DNA from: Mycobacterium gordonae
Lineage (GTDB): Bacteria; Actinomycetota; Actinomycetes; Mycobacteriales; Mycobacteriaceae
Reading direction: 5' to 3'
DNA: 64,000 bases
NCBI RefSeq assembly: GCF_001417955.2
Contig: NZ_LKTM01000350.1
Location: forward strand, 1 to 64,000
Both the position numbers and the translations under genes were made by a program. Position 1 is the first letter of the stretch. Each line of letters begins with the position of its first letter. The notes under the pieces were generated by a model. The model ran no database searches, was not told where the DNA came from, and saw only the letters and a list, made by a program, of their open reading frames with translations. This document shows positions 53,578-61,738 of the stretch, in pieces.

Positions 53578-54775
53578 AAACCTTGCCGCCTTTCATGACA
53601 AAGCCCACGTTGCGGGTAACGGTGATGTCCGCCAACGGATTTCCGGGCACCGCGATGACGTCGGCAAGCATGCCCTCGGCCAGGCGACCCAGCTCGGTGG
53701 AGTTGATCAGCTCCGCGGCCGTCACGGTCGCCCCGCGCAACACGGCCAGCGGCGGCAATCCCCACTCGACCAGGGTGACGAGTTCATCGGCGTTGCGGCC
53801 GTGCGGTATTGCCGGCGCGTCGGTGCCGACGGCGATCTTCACCCCGGCCTGGTAGGCCGCCAGGATCGAGGTGCGCGACTTGGGGAACATCTCGGCGGCC
53901 TTGGCCTGAAGTTCGGGCGGCGCATGGGACACGTCCATGCCCTCGGCCAGCCGGCGGGTGCTCACCAGGAAGGTGCCGTTCTCGACCATCAGGGCAATGG
54001 CCTCGTCGTCGACGAGGAATCCGTGCTCGATGCAGTCGATGCCGGCCGCCACCGCGTGCTTGACCGCATCGGCGCCGTGCGTGTGCGCGGCGACCCGCAG
54101 CCCCCGCCGGTGTGCCTCGTCGACGATGGCGCGCAGCTCGTCATCCGAATAGTGCTGGGCGCCAGGCGGTCCGGTCAGCGACATGACGCCGCCGGAGCAG
54201 CACACCTTGATCAGCTGGGCGCCGTGCTTGATCTGGTAGCGCACCGCCCGGCGGATCTCGTCGACGCCGTTGGCGATACCCTCCTCGATCGTGAGGTCCA
54301 GCACGTGCGGCGCGAACGCCGCGAACATCGTCGGGTCCAGATGCCCGCCGGTAGGCGTAATCGCATGTCCGGCAGGCACTATGCGGGGCCCGTCGATCCA
54401 CCCCGCGTCGATCGCCCTGCCGAGCGCGACGTCGAGCAGGTAGCCGCCGGTCTTGACGAACAGGCCCAGGTTGCGCACGGTGGTGAACCCGGCACGCAGG
54501 GTGCGCCGGGCATTACCGACGGCGCGCAGCACCCGGGTCGGTGGGTCGTCCTGTACCTGGGACAGGCCCGGCTTCTCGCCCCGGCCGCCCATCAGCAGGT
54601 TGACCTCCATGTCCATCAACCCGGGCAACAGAATCTGATCCCCGAGATCGATCAGGTCGCCCTCGGGCTCACCTCCGATACCGACGATGCGGTCGCCGTC
54701 GATCCGGAGGATGCCCGGCGAGACGATCTCGCCGGCGTCGACATCGAGTAGCCCAGCTGCCTTGAGCGTCAACAC
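53561..54775 (-). CDS. Amidohydrolase (imidazolonepropionase-like) without the HxH metal pair
   Basis: A 404-residue amidohydrolase with small beta-sandwich ends and a TIM barrel. Conserved parts: GHAITPTGGH, LIKVCCSGG (candidate carboxylated Lys), AAHTHG, CIEHG and GTDAP. The first-strand motif, normally DxHxH, is MDMEVN: Glu57 and Asn59 replace the two His. Either a mononuclear or altered site is used or activity is lost. It overlaps the SnoaL-like gene and follows the 108-residue protein by three bases. Confidence 0.83.
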   Translation of the reverse strand: MLTLKAAGLLDVDAGEIVSPGILRIDGDRIVGIGGEPEGDLIDLGDQILLPGLMDMEVNLLMGGRGEKPGLSQVQDDPPTRVLRAVGNARRTLRAGFTTVRNLGLFVKTGGYLLDVALGRAIDAGWIDGPRIVPAGHAITPTGGHLDPTMFAAFAPHVLDLTIEEGIANGVDEIRRAVRYQIKHGAQLIKVCCSGGVMSLTGPPGAQHYSDDELRAIVDEAHRRGLRVAAHTHGADAVKHAVAAGIDCIEHGFLVDDEAIALMVENGTFLVSTRRLAEGMDVSHAPPELQAKAAEMFPKSRTSILAAYQAGVKIAVGTDAPAIPHGRNADELVTLVEWGLPPLAVLRGATVTAAELINSTELGRLAEGMLADVIAVPGNPLADITVTRNVGFVMKGGKVYAKQN

Positions 54776-54778
54776 GCT

Positions 54779-55105
54779 TCAGATCACCGGTTCCCTGATG
54801 CACTCCACCCACGCCGCGCCGCTGTCGGGAACCCGGGGCTGCTTCCACGCCTCGATCGGAAACGAGACCATCACCAGCGACTGCATCAGGTGCATGAGCG
54901 TGCGTGCGTCCTCGGGAAGATCGTCCAGCGGGTACTTGTCACAGTAGGCGATGACGTCGTTCAGGCGCGGGAAGGCGGCGTCGTAGAACTCCTGCATCTG
55001 ACCCATGGTGGAGGCCAGGCGCTTGGCGTAACGCTCGGGTTCCGTAGCCAGATCCCAGTCCAGATACGTTTCCAGGTCAGCGAATTCAGACGGTAACTTT
55101 GCCAT
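54779..55105 (-). CDS. Conserved small protein of the Rieske operon, unknown function
   Basis: A 108-residue soluble acidic protein (MAKLPSEFADLETYLDWDLATE near the start), predicted helical, with no signal peptide or metal motif seen. Its start overlaps the end of the Rieske gene by 20 bases and the amidohydrolase gene follows in three bases, so it is translated with both. It may be an accessory subunit of the oxygenase. I do not recognise the family. Confidence 0.75.
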   Translation of the reverse strand: MAKLPSEFADLETYLDWDLATEPERYAKRLASTMGQMQEFYDAAFPRLNDVIAYCDKYPLDDLPEDARTLMHLMQSLVMVSFPIEAWKQPRVPDSGAAWVECIREPVI

Positions 55106-56381
55106 TGTTCTGGCTCTCCTTCGCGAAGTCGGCAACGTAGTCGCCGGTCACCTTGTGCAGATGGCGGAGCAGGATCTCCTGGTCGCACAACGGGAAGTCG
55201 TTGACCACTCGGGTGCCGATCATGGTCTGCGTCGCCTCCAGCGTGTTCGCGTCCTGCAGCGCGTACTCCTTGAACGTCACCGCGGCCAACTCGTGGGCCA
55301 GGCGCTCCCGGGCATTTCGCGGCGGCACGAAGTACAGCGTGCACTCGAAGATGTGCCTGTCGACGGCGGTCGGCCAGTAGTGGTAGGTCAGGAACCAGCC
55401 CGGCTCCCAGATCAGCAGCATGAAGTTCGGGTAGAAGTGCCAGGAGTCGATGCCCCACTGCTTGACCTTCTTCGGATTCACACCCGGCGGCAGCGCGTCG
55501 AGGTTGGCAATGACTTCCGGCTTGTCCCAGGGGCCGAACAGTCCGCTGCGCAGGACCTGGTCCATCGGCTTGACCATGCTCATGTCCACCGGCGGGGCCT
55601 GGCCGCCCCAGGTCGAGATCATTCCGTGCGGGCTGGCCAGCTCGTAGTGCAGCGCCTCAAAGCCGTACTTCATGATCTTGGCGGCTTCCTCTTTGGTGTA
55701 CTGCCCCTGATGCAGCACCGGAGCGTGGTAGAACTCGGCGAACGCGTCGATGAACAGCTTCCAGTTGCTGCCGACTTCGGCTCGGTAGGAATAGGTTTCG
55801 GTCATCTCGTGGAAGGGGTAGCCCTCGATGCCCTTGCCCATCGGACCCAGATAGTCCACCAGCGGCTGTGCGTTCTGGTCGAAGTTGATGAAGATGAAGC
55901 CTTCCCACATTTCGCAGCGCACCGGCACCAGGCCGTAATCACTCTTGTCGACGTCGAAGAACTCGTCTTCCTGCTGGATGTAAGTGAGGTCACCGTCCAG
56001 GCTGTACCGCCAGGCGTGGTACTTGCAGGTGAACTGCCGGCAGGTGCCGGAGGTCTCCTCGTTCGGAAAATCGTTCCACACCAGCTTGTTTCCACGGTGC
56101 CGGCAGACGTTGTGGAACGCCTTGACGGATCCGTCCTTGGTCTTGACGACGATCACCGACATCCCTTTGCCGGCCGAGGGCAGCTCTTTGGTGAAGTAGC
56201 TGCCGGTGCGCGGCAGTCTCTCGACTCGGCCGACGTTGAGCCAGGTGCGCTTGAAGACCGCGTCGCGCTCGGCTTCGAAGAACGCAGGATCGATCGAGTC
56301 GCTGTAGTCGACGGGTGCGGTCCCCAGTTCCGGATAGTTCTGCGTCCAGCTTCCGGCGGCTGGTTTGGGGAAGTGGGCCAC
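55086..56381 (-). CDS. Rieske ring-hydroxylating oxygenase, alpha-type subunit
   Basis: A 431-residue Rieske oxygenase. The 2Fe-2S site is Cys93-x-His95 and Cys119-x2-His122 (CRHRG, CKYHAW); the catalytic Fe(II) site has His219 and His224 in FYHAPVLH after FIDAF. It would hydroxylate or demethylate an aromatic or steroid-like substrate. No reductase or obvious ferredoxin gene is in the operon, so electrons come from elsewhere. GTG 56381 follows GAGGAGAGG, three bases after the CMD gene. Confidence 0.9.
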   Translation of the reverse strand: MAHFPKPAAGSWTQNYPELGTAPVDYSDSIDPAFFEAERDAVFKRTWLNVGRVERLPRTGSYFTKELPSAGKGMSVIVVKTKDGSVKAFHNVCRHRGNKLVWNDFPNEETSGTCRQFTCKYHAWRYSLDGDLTYIQQEDEFFDVDKSDYGLVPVRCEMWEGFIFINFDQNAQPLVDYLGPMGKGIEGYPFHEMTETYSYRAEVGSNWKLFIDAFAEFYHAPVLHQGQYTKEEAAKIMKYGFEALHYELASPHGMISTWGGQAPPVDMSMVKPMDQVLRSGLFGPWDKPEVIANLDALPPGVNPKKVKQWGIDSWHFYPNFMLLIWEPGWFLTYHYWPTAVDRHIFECTLYFVPPRNARERLAHELAAVTFKEYALQDANTLEATQTMIGTRVVNDFPLCDQEILLRHLHKVTGDYVADFAKESQNNGKVTV

Positions 56382-56383
56382 TG

Positions 56384-56920
56384 TTACCTCTCCTCGTGTT
56401 CGAGCTGAACGCCAAAAGTGTTGAGCGCCATGGCCAGCATGGTGTAGGAGCCGACGGTGAAGACGTAGTCCATGCGTTGGCGGTCGTCGAAGCGGGTGCC
56501 GAGCATGGCCCAGGTTTCGTCGGACAGTTGGGATTTCTCGTCGAGTTCGCCGACGCCGGTGATCACCGCCTGCTCGAATTCGTCGAACCCGCCGTCGCCC
56601 CGGCGGACCGCGTCGATCTCGGCGTCGGTGATGCCCTCGCGCTTGGCGAGGTCGACATGATGAGTCCACTCGTAGGCGCACTCACGACGGTGCGCGACCC
56701 GCAGGATGGCCAGCTCGCGGATTCGGGGCGGCAAGGTAGATGAAAACAAGAGGTGGACGTTGAACTTGAGGAACGCCTTGGTCAGGACCGGGTGGTTGAC
56801 CAGGGTCGACAACACGTTGGAGGCGTCACGCGGATTGCGGCGCTCCGGGGGCAGCATGACGGCCAGCGCGCCTTCGACAGCCTCGTCCCACTGGTCAGCG
56901 GGCAGCGGCGGTAAACGCAT
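56384..56920 (-). CDS. Carboxymuconolactone decarboxylase/AhpD-family protein
   Basis: A 178-residue CMD-family protein: LPPRIRELAILRVAHRRECAYEWTHHVDLAKREG contains the typical helix with Cys and His (ECAYEWTHH), in which the usual CxxC has only one Cys. Such proteins act as decarboxylases or thiol redox proteins. First gene of the seven-gene operon; the GAGAATnnnATTCTC site is 38 bp upstream of its start. Confidence 0.85.
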   Translation of the reverse strand: MRLPPLPADQWDEAVEGALAVMLPPERRNPRDASNVLSTLVNHPVLTKAFLKFNVHLLFSSTLPPRIRELAILRVAHRRECAYEWTHHVDLAKREGITDAEIDAVRRGDGGFDEFEQAVITGVGELDEKSQLSDETWAMLGTRFDDRQRMDYVFTVGSYTMLAMALNTFGVQLEHEER

Positions 56921-56957
56921 CGGCTGATCCCTCTCACGTGCGATCCTCTCACTCAGA

Positions 56958-56972
56958 GAGAATCATATTCTC
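56958..56972. promoter_or_regulatory. GAGAATnnnATTCTC operator, site 3
   Basis: GAGAATCATATTCTC, perfect arms, flanked by A on both sides as at site 1. It lies 38 bp before the CMD start and would cover the promoter of the seven-gene Rieske operon. Confidence 0.83.
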
Positions 56973-57099
56973 ATTTACAACCAACAGACTTGCACGAATC
57001 GGTCGGTGGGTCAATGCTGGCGCGGAGGGCGGCCATCGGGGGTCGTCAGCGTCGCCGCAAAGGCCCCGTCGGCCCCCGGGCGGCTATGCTGGATGTTGA

Positions 57100-57116
57100 T
57101 TCTCGCTTCGCGAGAA
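57100..57116. promoter_or_regulatory. Palindrome TTCTCGC-TTC-GCGAGAA
   Basis: Perfect 7-bp arms with a 3-base centre, about 109 bp upstream of GTG 57225. It contains the half-site TTCTC/GAGAA in the opposite arrangement to the GAGAATnnnATTCTC sites, so it may be a variant site or an unrelated hairpin. Confidence 0.45.
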
Positions 57117-57224
57117 GATAGTTTTCAACCTATATAGAGAGCTCGGCGCAGGTGGGCTCTGCTCTGCGGCTTGAAGCCTGCTCAATACACCCGATCAGGT
57201 GGATCAGATGAGAAGGGAACACCC

Positions 57225-58523
57225 GTGAACAAAGAAGACATGATCCTGATCAGCGTGGACGACCACACCGTCGAGCCGCCGAACATGTTCAAGAACCACC
57301 TACCGTCGAAGTACCTGGACGACGCGCCTCGCCTGGTGCACAACCCCGACGGCTCGGACATGTGGAAGTTCCGCGACACCGTCATTCCGAACGTGGCGCT
57401 CAACGCGGTGGCCGGCCGGCCCAAGGAGGAGTACGGGATCGAGCCCACCGGCCTGGACGAGATCCGGCCCGGCTGTTACAACGTCGACGAGCGCATCAAG
57501 GACATGAATGCCGGCGGGATCCTGGCCTCGATCTGTTTTCCGTCCTTCCCGGGTTTCGCCGGACGCCTGTTCGCCACCGACGATCCGGAATTCTCGATCG
57601 CACTGGTGCAGGCCTACAACGACTGGCACATCGAGGAATGGTGCGGTGCCTACCCGGCGCGGTTCATCCCGATGGCGATTCCGGTGATCTGGGACGCCGA
57701 GGCGTGCGCCGCCGAGGTGCGCCGGGTTGCCAAGAAGGGCGTACACGCGCTCACCTTCACCGAGAACCCGGCCGCGATGGGCTACCCCAGCTTCCACAAC
57801 GAATACTGGAATCCGTTGTGGAAGGCGTTGTGCGACACCGACACCGTCATGAATGTGCACATCGGGTCCTCGGGCCGGCTCGCGATCACGGCGCCCGACG
57901 CCCCGATGGACGTGATGATCACGCTGCAGCCGATGAACATCGTGCAGGCGGCCGCTGACCTGCTGTGGTCTCGGCCCATCAAGGAGTACCCGGACCTCAA
58001 GGTCGCGCTGTCCGAGGGGGGCACCGGATGGATTCCCTACTTCCTGGAGCGCGCGGACCGTACCTATGAGATGCACTCGACCTGGACGCATCAGAACTTC
58101 GGCGGGAAGCTGCCGTCCGAGGTCTTCCGTGAGCACTTCCTCACCTGCTTCATCAGCGACAAGGTGGGCGTGGCGCTGCGCAACATGATCGGTATCGACA
58201 ACATCTGCTGGGAGGCCGACTACCCGCACAGCGACTCGATGTGGCCGGGAGCGCCCGAGGAGTTGTGGGACGTGTTGTCGCTGAACGACGTACCCGATGA
58301 CGAGATCCACAAAATCACCCACCAGAACGCGATGCGCTGGTACTCGTTCGACCCGTTCACCCACATCACGCCCGAGCAGGCGACGGTCGGCGCGCTGCGC
58401 AAGGCCGCCGAAGGGCACGACGTGTCGATTCGGGCGTCGGGCCACGCAAAGGACACCCGTGGTGGTTCGTCGTTCGCCGACTTCGCCGCCAACGCGAAGT
58501 CCCTCTCCGGCAACACGGACTGA
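57225..58523 (+). CDS. Amidohydrolase family 2 protein
   Basis: A 432-residue amidohydrolase_2 protein: ISVDDHTVEPPNMF in the first strand (single His, as in related steroid/aromatic clusters), NVHIGSSG mid-barrel, CWEADYPHSDSMWPG with the late Asp and His. Relatives are nonoxidative decarboxylases or hydrolases. GTG 57225 follows AGAAGGGA. A family-A hairpin follows, then an acyl-CoA dehydrogenase gene on the same strand. Confidence 0.84.
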   Translation: MNKEDMILISVDDHTVEPPNMFKNHLPSKYLDDAPRLVHNPDGSDMWKFRDTVIPNVALNAVAGRPKEEYGIEPTGLDEIRPGCYNVDERIKDMNAGGILASICFPSFPGFAGRLFATDDPEFSIALVQAYNDWHIEEWCGAYPARFIPMAIPVIWDAEACAAEVRRVAKKGVHALTFTENPAAMGYPSFHNEYWNPLWKALCDTDTVMNVHIGSSGRLAITAPDAPMDVMITLQPMNIVQAAADLLWSRPIKEYPDLKVALSEGGTGWIPYFLERADRTYEMHSTWTHQNFGGKLPSEVFREHFLTCFISDKVGVALRNMIGIDNICWEADYPHSDSMWPGAPEELWDVLSLNDVPDDEIHKITHQNAMRWYSFDPFTHITPEQATVGALRKAAEGHDVSIRASGHAKDTRGGSSFADFAANAKSLSGNTD

Positions 58524-58533
58524 CGTTCTACCG

Positions 58534-58593
58534 GCGAGCAGACGCGAACTCGCATCATCTGGACCCAGATCGTGCGAGTTTGCGTCTGCTCGC
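58534..58593. repeat. Interspersed hairpin family A, copy 3
   Basis: GCGAGCAGACGCGAACTCGCA (arm) at 58534 pairs with its near-complement ending at 58593; the loop ATCTGG-AC-CCAGAT pairs too. It lies 10 bp after the amidohydrolase stop and 20 bp before the acyl-CoA dehydrogenase start, so it may partly uncouple these genes. Confidence 0.82.
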
Positions 58594-58613
58594 GCAAGGA
58601 AAGGTGCGGGCAG

Positions 58614-59780
58614 ATGGAGTTTGAGCTCACCGAGGATCAGGAGCTGATCCGCCGTTCGGTGGCCGAGTTGGCGGCCAGGTTCGACGACCACTATTGGATG
58701 GAAAAGGACCAGGCGCACGAGTTCCCCGCCGAGTTCTACCGCGCCATCGCCGACGGCGGCTGGCTGGGCATGACGATCCCCGCCGAATACGGCGGCCACG
58801 GCCTCGGCATCACCGAGGCCACGATCCTGCTCGAAGAGGTCGCCAAATCCGGCGGCGCGATGAATGCGGCGAGTGCGATCCACCTGTCGATCTTCGGCAT
58901 GCAACCGGTTGTGGTGCACGGCTCCGACGAACTCAAAAAACGCACCCTGCCGAGCGTTGCGACGGGGGAGACCCACGTGTGCTTCGGGGTGACCGAGCCC
59001 GGCGCCGGGCTGGACACCTCGCGCATCACCACGTTCGCCAAGCGCAACGGCGACCACTACGTCGTCAACGGCCGAAAAGTGTGGATTTCCAAGGCAATGG
59101 AGTCCGACAAGATCCTGTTGCTCACTCGCACCCAGGCGTACGACGAAGTCGCCAAGAAGACCGACGGCATGACGCTGTTTCTCACCGATCTCGACCGCAG
59201 CCGGGTCGACATCCGGCCTATCAACAAGATGGGCCGCAACGCCGTCAGCTCCAACGAGCTGTTCATCGACAACCTCGAAGTCCCGGTCGAAGACCGAGTC
59301 GGCGAGGAGGGCAAGGGGTTCCAATACATCCTCGACGGGCTGAACCCGGAGCGGATGCTGATCGCGGCCGAGGCGCTCGGTATCGGCAGGGTCGCACTGG
59401 ACAAGGCCGTGAAGTACGCCAACGAACGCGAGGTCTTCGGCCGGCCGATCGGGATGAATCAGGGCATTCAGTTCCCGCTGGCGGATTCCCTGGCCCGACT
59501 GGATGCCGCCGAGCTCATGCTGCGCAAGGCCACGTGGCTGTACGACAACGGCAAACCCTGTGGGCGCGAGGCGAATACCGCCAAATACCTGTGCGCCGAC
59601 GCCGGATTCGCCGCCGCGGACCGGGCGCTGCAAACCCATGGCGGCATGGGCTATGCGGAGGAGTACCACGTCACGCGCTACTTCCGGGAAGCGCGGCTGA
59701 TGAAGATCGCCCCGATCAGCCAGGAGATGATCCTGAACTTCCTCGGCTCGCATGCGCTTAAGCTGCCCAGAAGCTACTGA
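58614..59780 (+). CDS. Acyl-CoA dehydrogenase (FadE-type)
   Basis: A 388-residue, full-length acyl-CoA dehydrogenase: CFGVTEPGAGLDTSRITTFA, VVNGRKVWISKA, EREVFGRPIGMNQGIQFPLAD and ALQTHGGMGYAEEYHVTRYFRE, where the catalytic Glu lies. ATG 58614 with AAGGAAAGG upstream. It precedes a thiolase gene across a family-B hairpin, and these two supply the first and last steps of a beta-oxidation cycle. Confidence 0.9.
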   Translation: MEFELTEDQELIRRSVAELAARFDDHYWMEKDQAHEFPAEFYRAIADGGWLGMTIPAEYGGHGLGITEATILLEEVAKSGGAMNAASAIHLSIFGMQPVVVHGSDELKKRTLPSVATGETHVCFGVTEPGAGLDTSRITTFAKRNGDHYVVNGRKVWISKAMESDKILLLTRTQAYDEVAKKTDGMTLFLTDLDRSRVDIRPINKMGRNAVSSNELFIDNLEVPVEDRVGEEGKGFQYILDGLNPERMLIAAEALGIGRVALDKAVKYANEREVFGRPIGMNQGIQFPLADSLARLDAAELMLRKATWLYDNGKPCGREANTAKYLCADAGFAAADRALQTHGGMGYAEEYHVTRYFREARLMKIAPISQEMILNFLGSHALKLPRSY

Positions 59781-59795
59781 CGTAATTTGTAGCCA

Positions 59796-59855
59796 TCGAA
59801 CGTGAAGTGATGGCGAGTTTTTCGCGTTTTTTCCGCCGTGAGTGCACGTTCGGCG
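59796..59855. repeat. Interspersed hairpin family B, copy 2 (degenerate)
   Basis: TCGAACGTGAAGTGATGGCG and CGCCGTGAGTGCACGTTCGG form imperfect arms around a T-rich centre. It is recognisably related to copies at 34673 and 63819 and lies between the dehydrogenase stop and the thiolase start. Confidence 0.7.
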
Positions 59856-59875
59856 ACTGAAAGGCGGAGTGGAGC

Positions 59876-61024
59876 ATGCGCGAAACAGTCATCGTCGAGG
59901 CGGTGCGCACAGCGGTCGGCAAGCGCAACGGCGGGCTCGCGGGCGTGCACCCCGCCGACCTGTCGGCCGTCGTCCTCAACGAACTGATGGAACGCGCCGG
60001 CGTCAGCCCTGAGCTCGTCGACGACGTGATCTGGGGCTGCGTCAGCCAGGTCGGCGATCAGTCCGCCAACATCGGCCGCTATGCCGTGCTGGCGGCGGGC
60101 TGGCCGGAGAGCATCCCCGGGACCGCCGTCAACCGCGCCTGCGGATCCAGCCAACAGGCCCTCGACTTCGCGGTGCAGGCCGTCATGTCGGGTCAGCAGG
60201 ACGTGGTGGTGGCCGGCGGCGTCGAAGTGATGAGCCGGGTGCCGCTCGGCGCGGCCCGGGCGACCGGCATGCCCTACGGCCCGAAAGTCCTTGCACGCTA
60301 TGATGATTTCTCGTTCAACCAGGGGATCAGTGCGGAGCTGATCGCCAAGAAGTGGGGCCTGTCGCGCGCCCGGCTCGACGAGTACTCCGCCCGGTCTCAC
60401 GAACTGGCCGCCGCGGCTCAGGACAGCGGCGCCTTCACCGAGCAGATCGTTCCGGTGTTCTGCGATGACGGTTCGATAGTGCACGAGGACGAAGGCGTGC
60501 GCCGCGGGACGACGGCCGAGAAACTCGCCGGACTGAAACCGGCTTTCGTCGAGGACGGTGTGATCCACGCCGGCAACTCGTCACAGATATCCGACGGCGC
60601 CGCCGCGCTGTTGGTGACGACGTCAGAACTCGCGCTGGAGATGGGTCTGACGCCGATCGTGCGTTACCGCGCCGGTGCGGTCGCCGGCGCGGACCCGGTG
60701 CTGATGCTGACCGGGCCGATCCCGGCGACGGAGAAGGTGCTCGGAAAGTCCGGCGTCCGGGTCGACGAGGTGGGCGTGTTCGAGGTCAACGAGGCCTTCG
60801 CGCCCGTGCCGCTGGCCTGGCTCGCCGAGACCGGCGCGGACCCGGATCGGCTCAATCCGCTGGGCGGCGCGATCGCGCTGGGTCATCCGCTGGGCGCCTC
60901 CGGCGCGGTGTTGATGACGCGAATGGTGCATCACATGCGCGCCAACGGAATTCGCTTCGGACTGCAGACCATGTGCGAAGGCGGCGGTACGGCTAACGCG
61001 ACGCTGGTTGAGTTGATCGGCTGA
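59876..61024 (+). CDS. Acetyl-CoA acetyltransferase/3-ketoacyl-CoA thiolase
   Basis: A 382-residue thiolase with nucleophile Cys89 (NRACGSSQQA), EVNEAFAPV, the His loop GHPLGASG and the second Cys in CEGGGT. All catalytic residues are present. It cleaves a 3-ketoacyl-CoA to acetyl- or propionyl-CoA. It resembles the FadA5/FadA6 group used for steroid and long side chains, but specificity cannot be read. ATG 59876 follows AAAGGCGGAGTG. Confidence 0.9.
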   Translation: MRETVIVEAVRTAVGKRNGGLAGVHPADLSAVVLNELMERAGVSPELVDDVIWGCVSQVGDQSANIGRYAVLAAGWPESIPGTAVNRACGSSQQALDFAVQAVMSGQQDVVVAGGVEVMSRVPLGAARATGMPYGPKVLARYDDFSFNQGISAELIAKKWGLSRARLDEYSARSHELAAAAQDSGAFTEQIVPVFCDDGSIVHEDEGVRRGTTAEKLAGLKPAFVEDGVIHAGNSSQISDGAAALLVTTSELALEMGLTPIVRYRAGAVAGADPVLMLTGPIPATEKVLGKSGVRVDEVGVFEVNEAFAPVPLAWLAETGADPDRLNPLGGAIALGHPLGASGAVLMTRMVHHMRANGIRFGLQTMCEGGGTANATLVELIG

Positions 61025-61061
61025 AAGACGGCACCTGAGGGCCCTCTTGTCACGTGCCGCA

Positions 61062-61093
61062 AACCAACCTACTGTGTATTCACTAGGTTGGTT
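61062..61093. promoter_or_regulatory. Inverted repeat AACCAACCTA-N12-TAGGTTGGTT, probable TetR operator
   Basis: Perfect 10-bp arms with a 12-bp centre, 30 bp upstream of GTG 61124. Position and symmetry fit autoregulation by the adjacent TetR protein. It differs from both other palindromes of the window. Confidence 0.78.
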
Positions 61094-61123
61094 TCCGCCC
61101 GCAACGGTTCGACGAGGAATTCG

Positions 61124-61738
61124 GTGCCCGACGTACGTCCGTACGAGACGCTTCTCGCCAAAGGCGAAGACCGCAAACAGCGGATCCTCGAGGTGGCGCA
61201 GCGGTTGTTGTCGCGAAACGGCTGGCGCAGTACGACGCTCGCGCAGATCGCCCGCGAGGCGGGGGTGACCCCCGCGGGTCTGCTGCATCATTTCGACTCC
61301 AAAGAGCAACTTCTGCACGCGGTCCTGGACGCGCGCGACCTCGACGACGACACGCACTCAGACCGGGGCGGTGATCTGCTGGGCGAGATCGCTCAGGTGG
61401 CCGACCGCTTCAGCCGGCAGCCCGAGCTGCTCGGCACCTTCACGGTGCTGCTGGTGGAGAACATCGCCCCGGACGCCCCGCTGCACGACCGCCTGGTGAA
61501 CCGGCAACGGGCCGCCACCGAGATCGTCGCCGCCGGCATCCGCCGAGGCCAGGCCGCGGGCCGCTATCGCGCCGACATAGACCCCGCCGTCAAGGCAGTG
61601 GAGATTCTCGCCTTCATCCACGGAATGGAAATGACATGGCTACTCGATCCTTCGATACCCCTGGCCGAGGTGTTCAAGGAGTACGCGGAGACGCTGGCGC
61701 GCGACTTCTCTCCACCCACTCCGACGAGCGCGACATGA
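61124..61738 (+). CDS. TetR-family repressor
   Basis: A 204-residue TetR protein with HTH residues GWRSTTLAQIAREAGVTPAGLLHHFDSKEQLL. GTG 61124 is chosen because GAGGAA lies seven bases upstream; TTG 61088 would lie inside the palindrome. Its stop overlaps the next gene (ATGA). It may control the thiolase side or the P450 side; its own operator is 61062-61093. Confidence 0.86.
   Translation: MPDVRPYETLLAKGEDRKQRILEVAQRLLSRNGWRSTTLAQIAREAGVTPAGLLHHFDSKEQLLHAVLDARDLDDDTHSDRGGDLLGEIAQVADRFSRQPELLGTFTVLLVENIAPDAPLHDRLVNRQRAATEIVAAGIRRGQAAGRYRADIDPAVKAVEILAFIHGMEMTWLLDPSIPLAEVFKEYAETLARDFSPPTPTSAT

Larger units (their letters stand above)
56921..57224. other. 304-bp divergent promoter region
   Basis: No gene is seen. 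It holds the operator-like palindrome at 56958-56972, a second 17-bp palindrome at 57100-57116, and the AT-rich segment CAACCTATATAGAG near 57125, which may be a promoter. It separates the CMD/Rieske operon from the amidohydrolase gene. Confidence 0.6.

Noticed and set aside
57300..59753. Long open frame on the minus strand (over 800 codons)
   Set aside because: It is antisense to the amidohydrolase and acyl-CoA dehydrogenase genes, a usual effect of high-GC codon bias; no family features.
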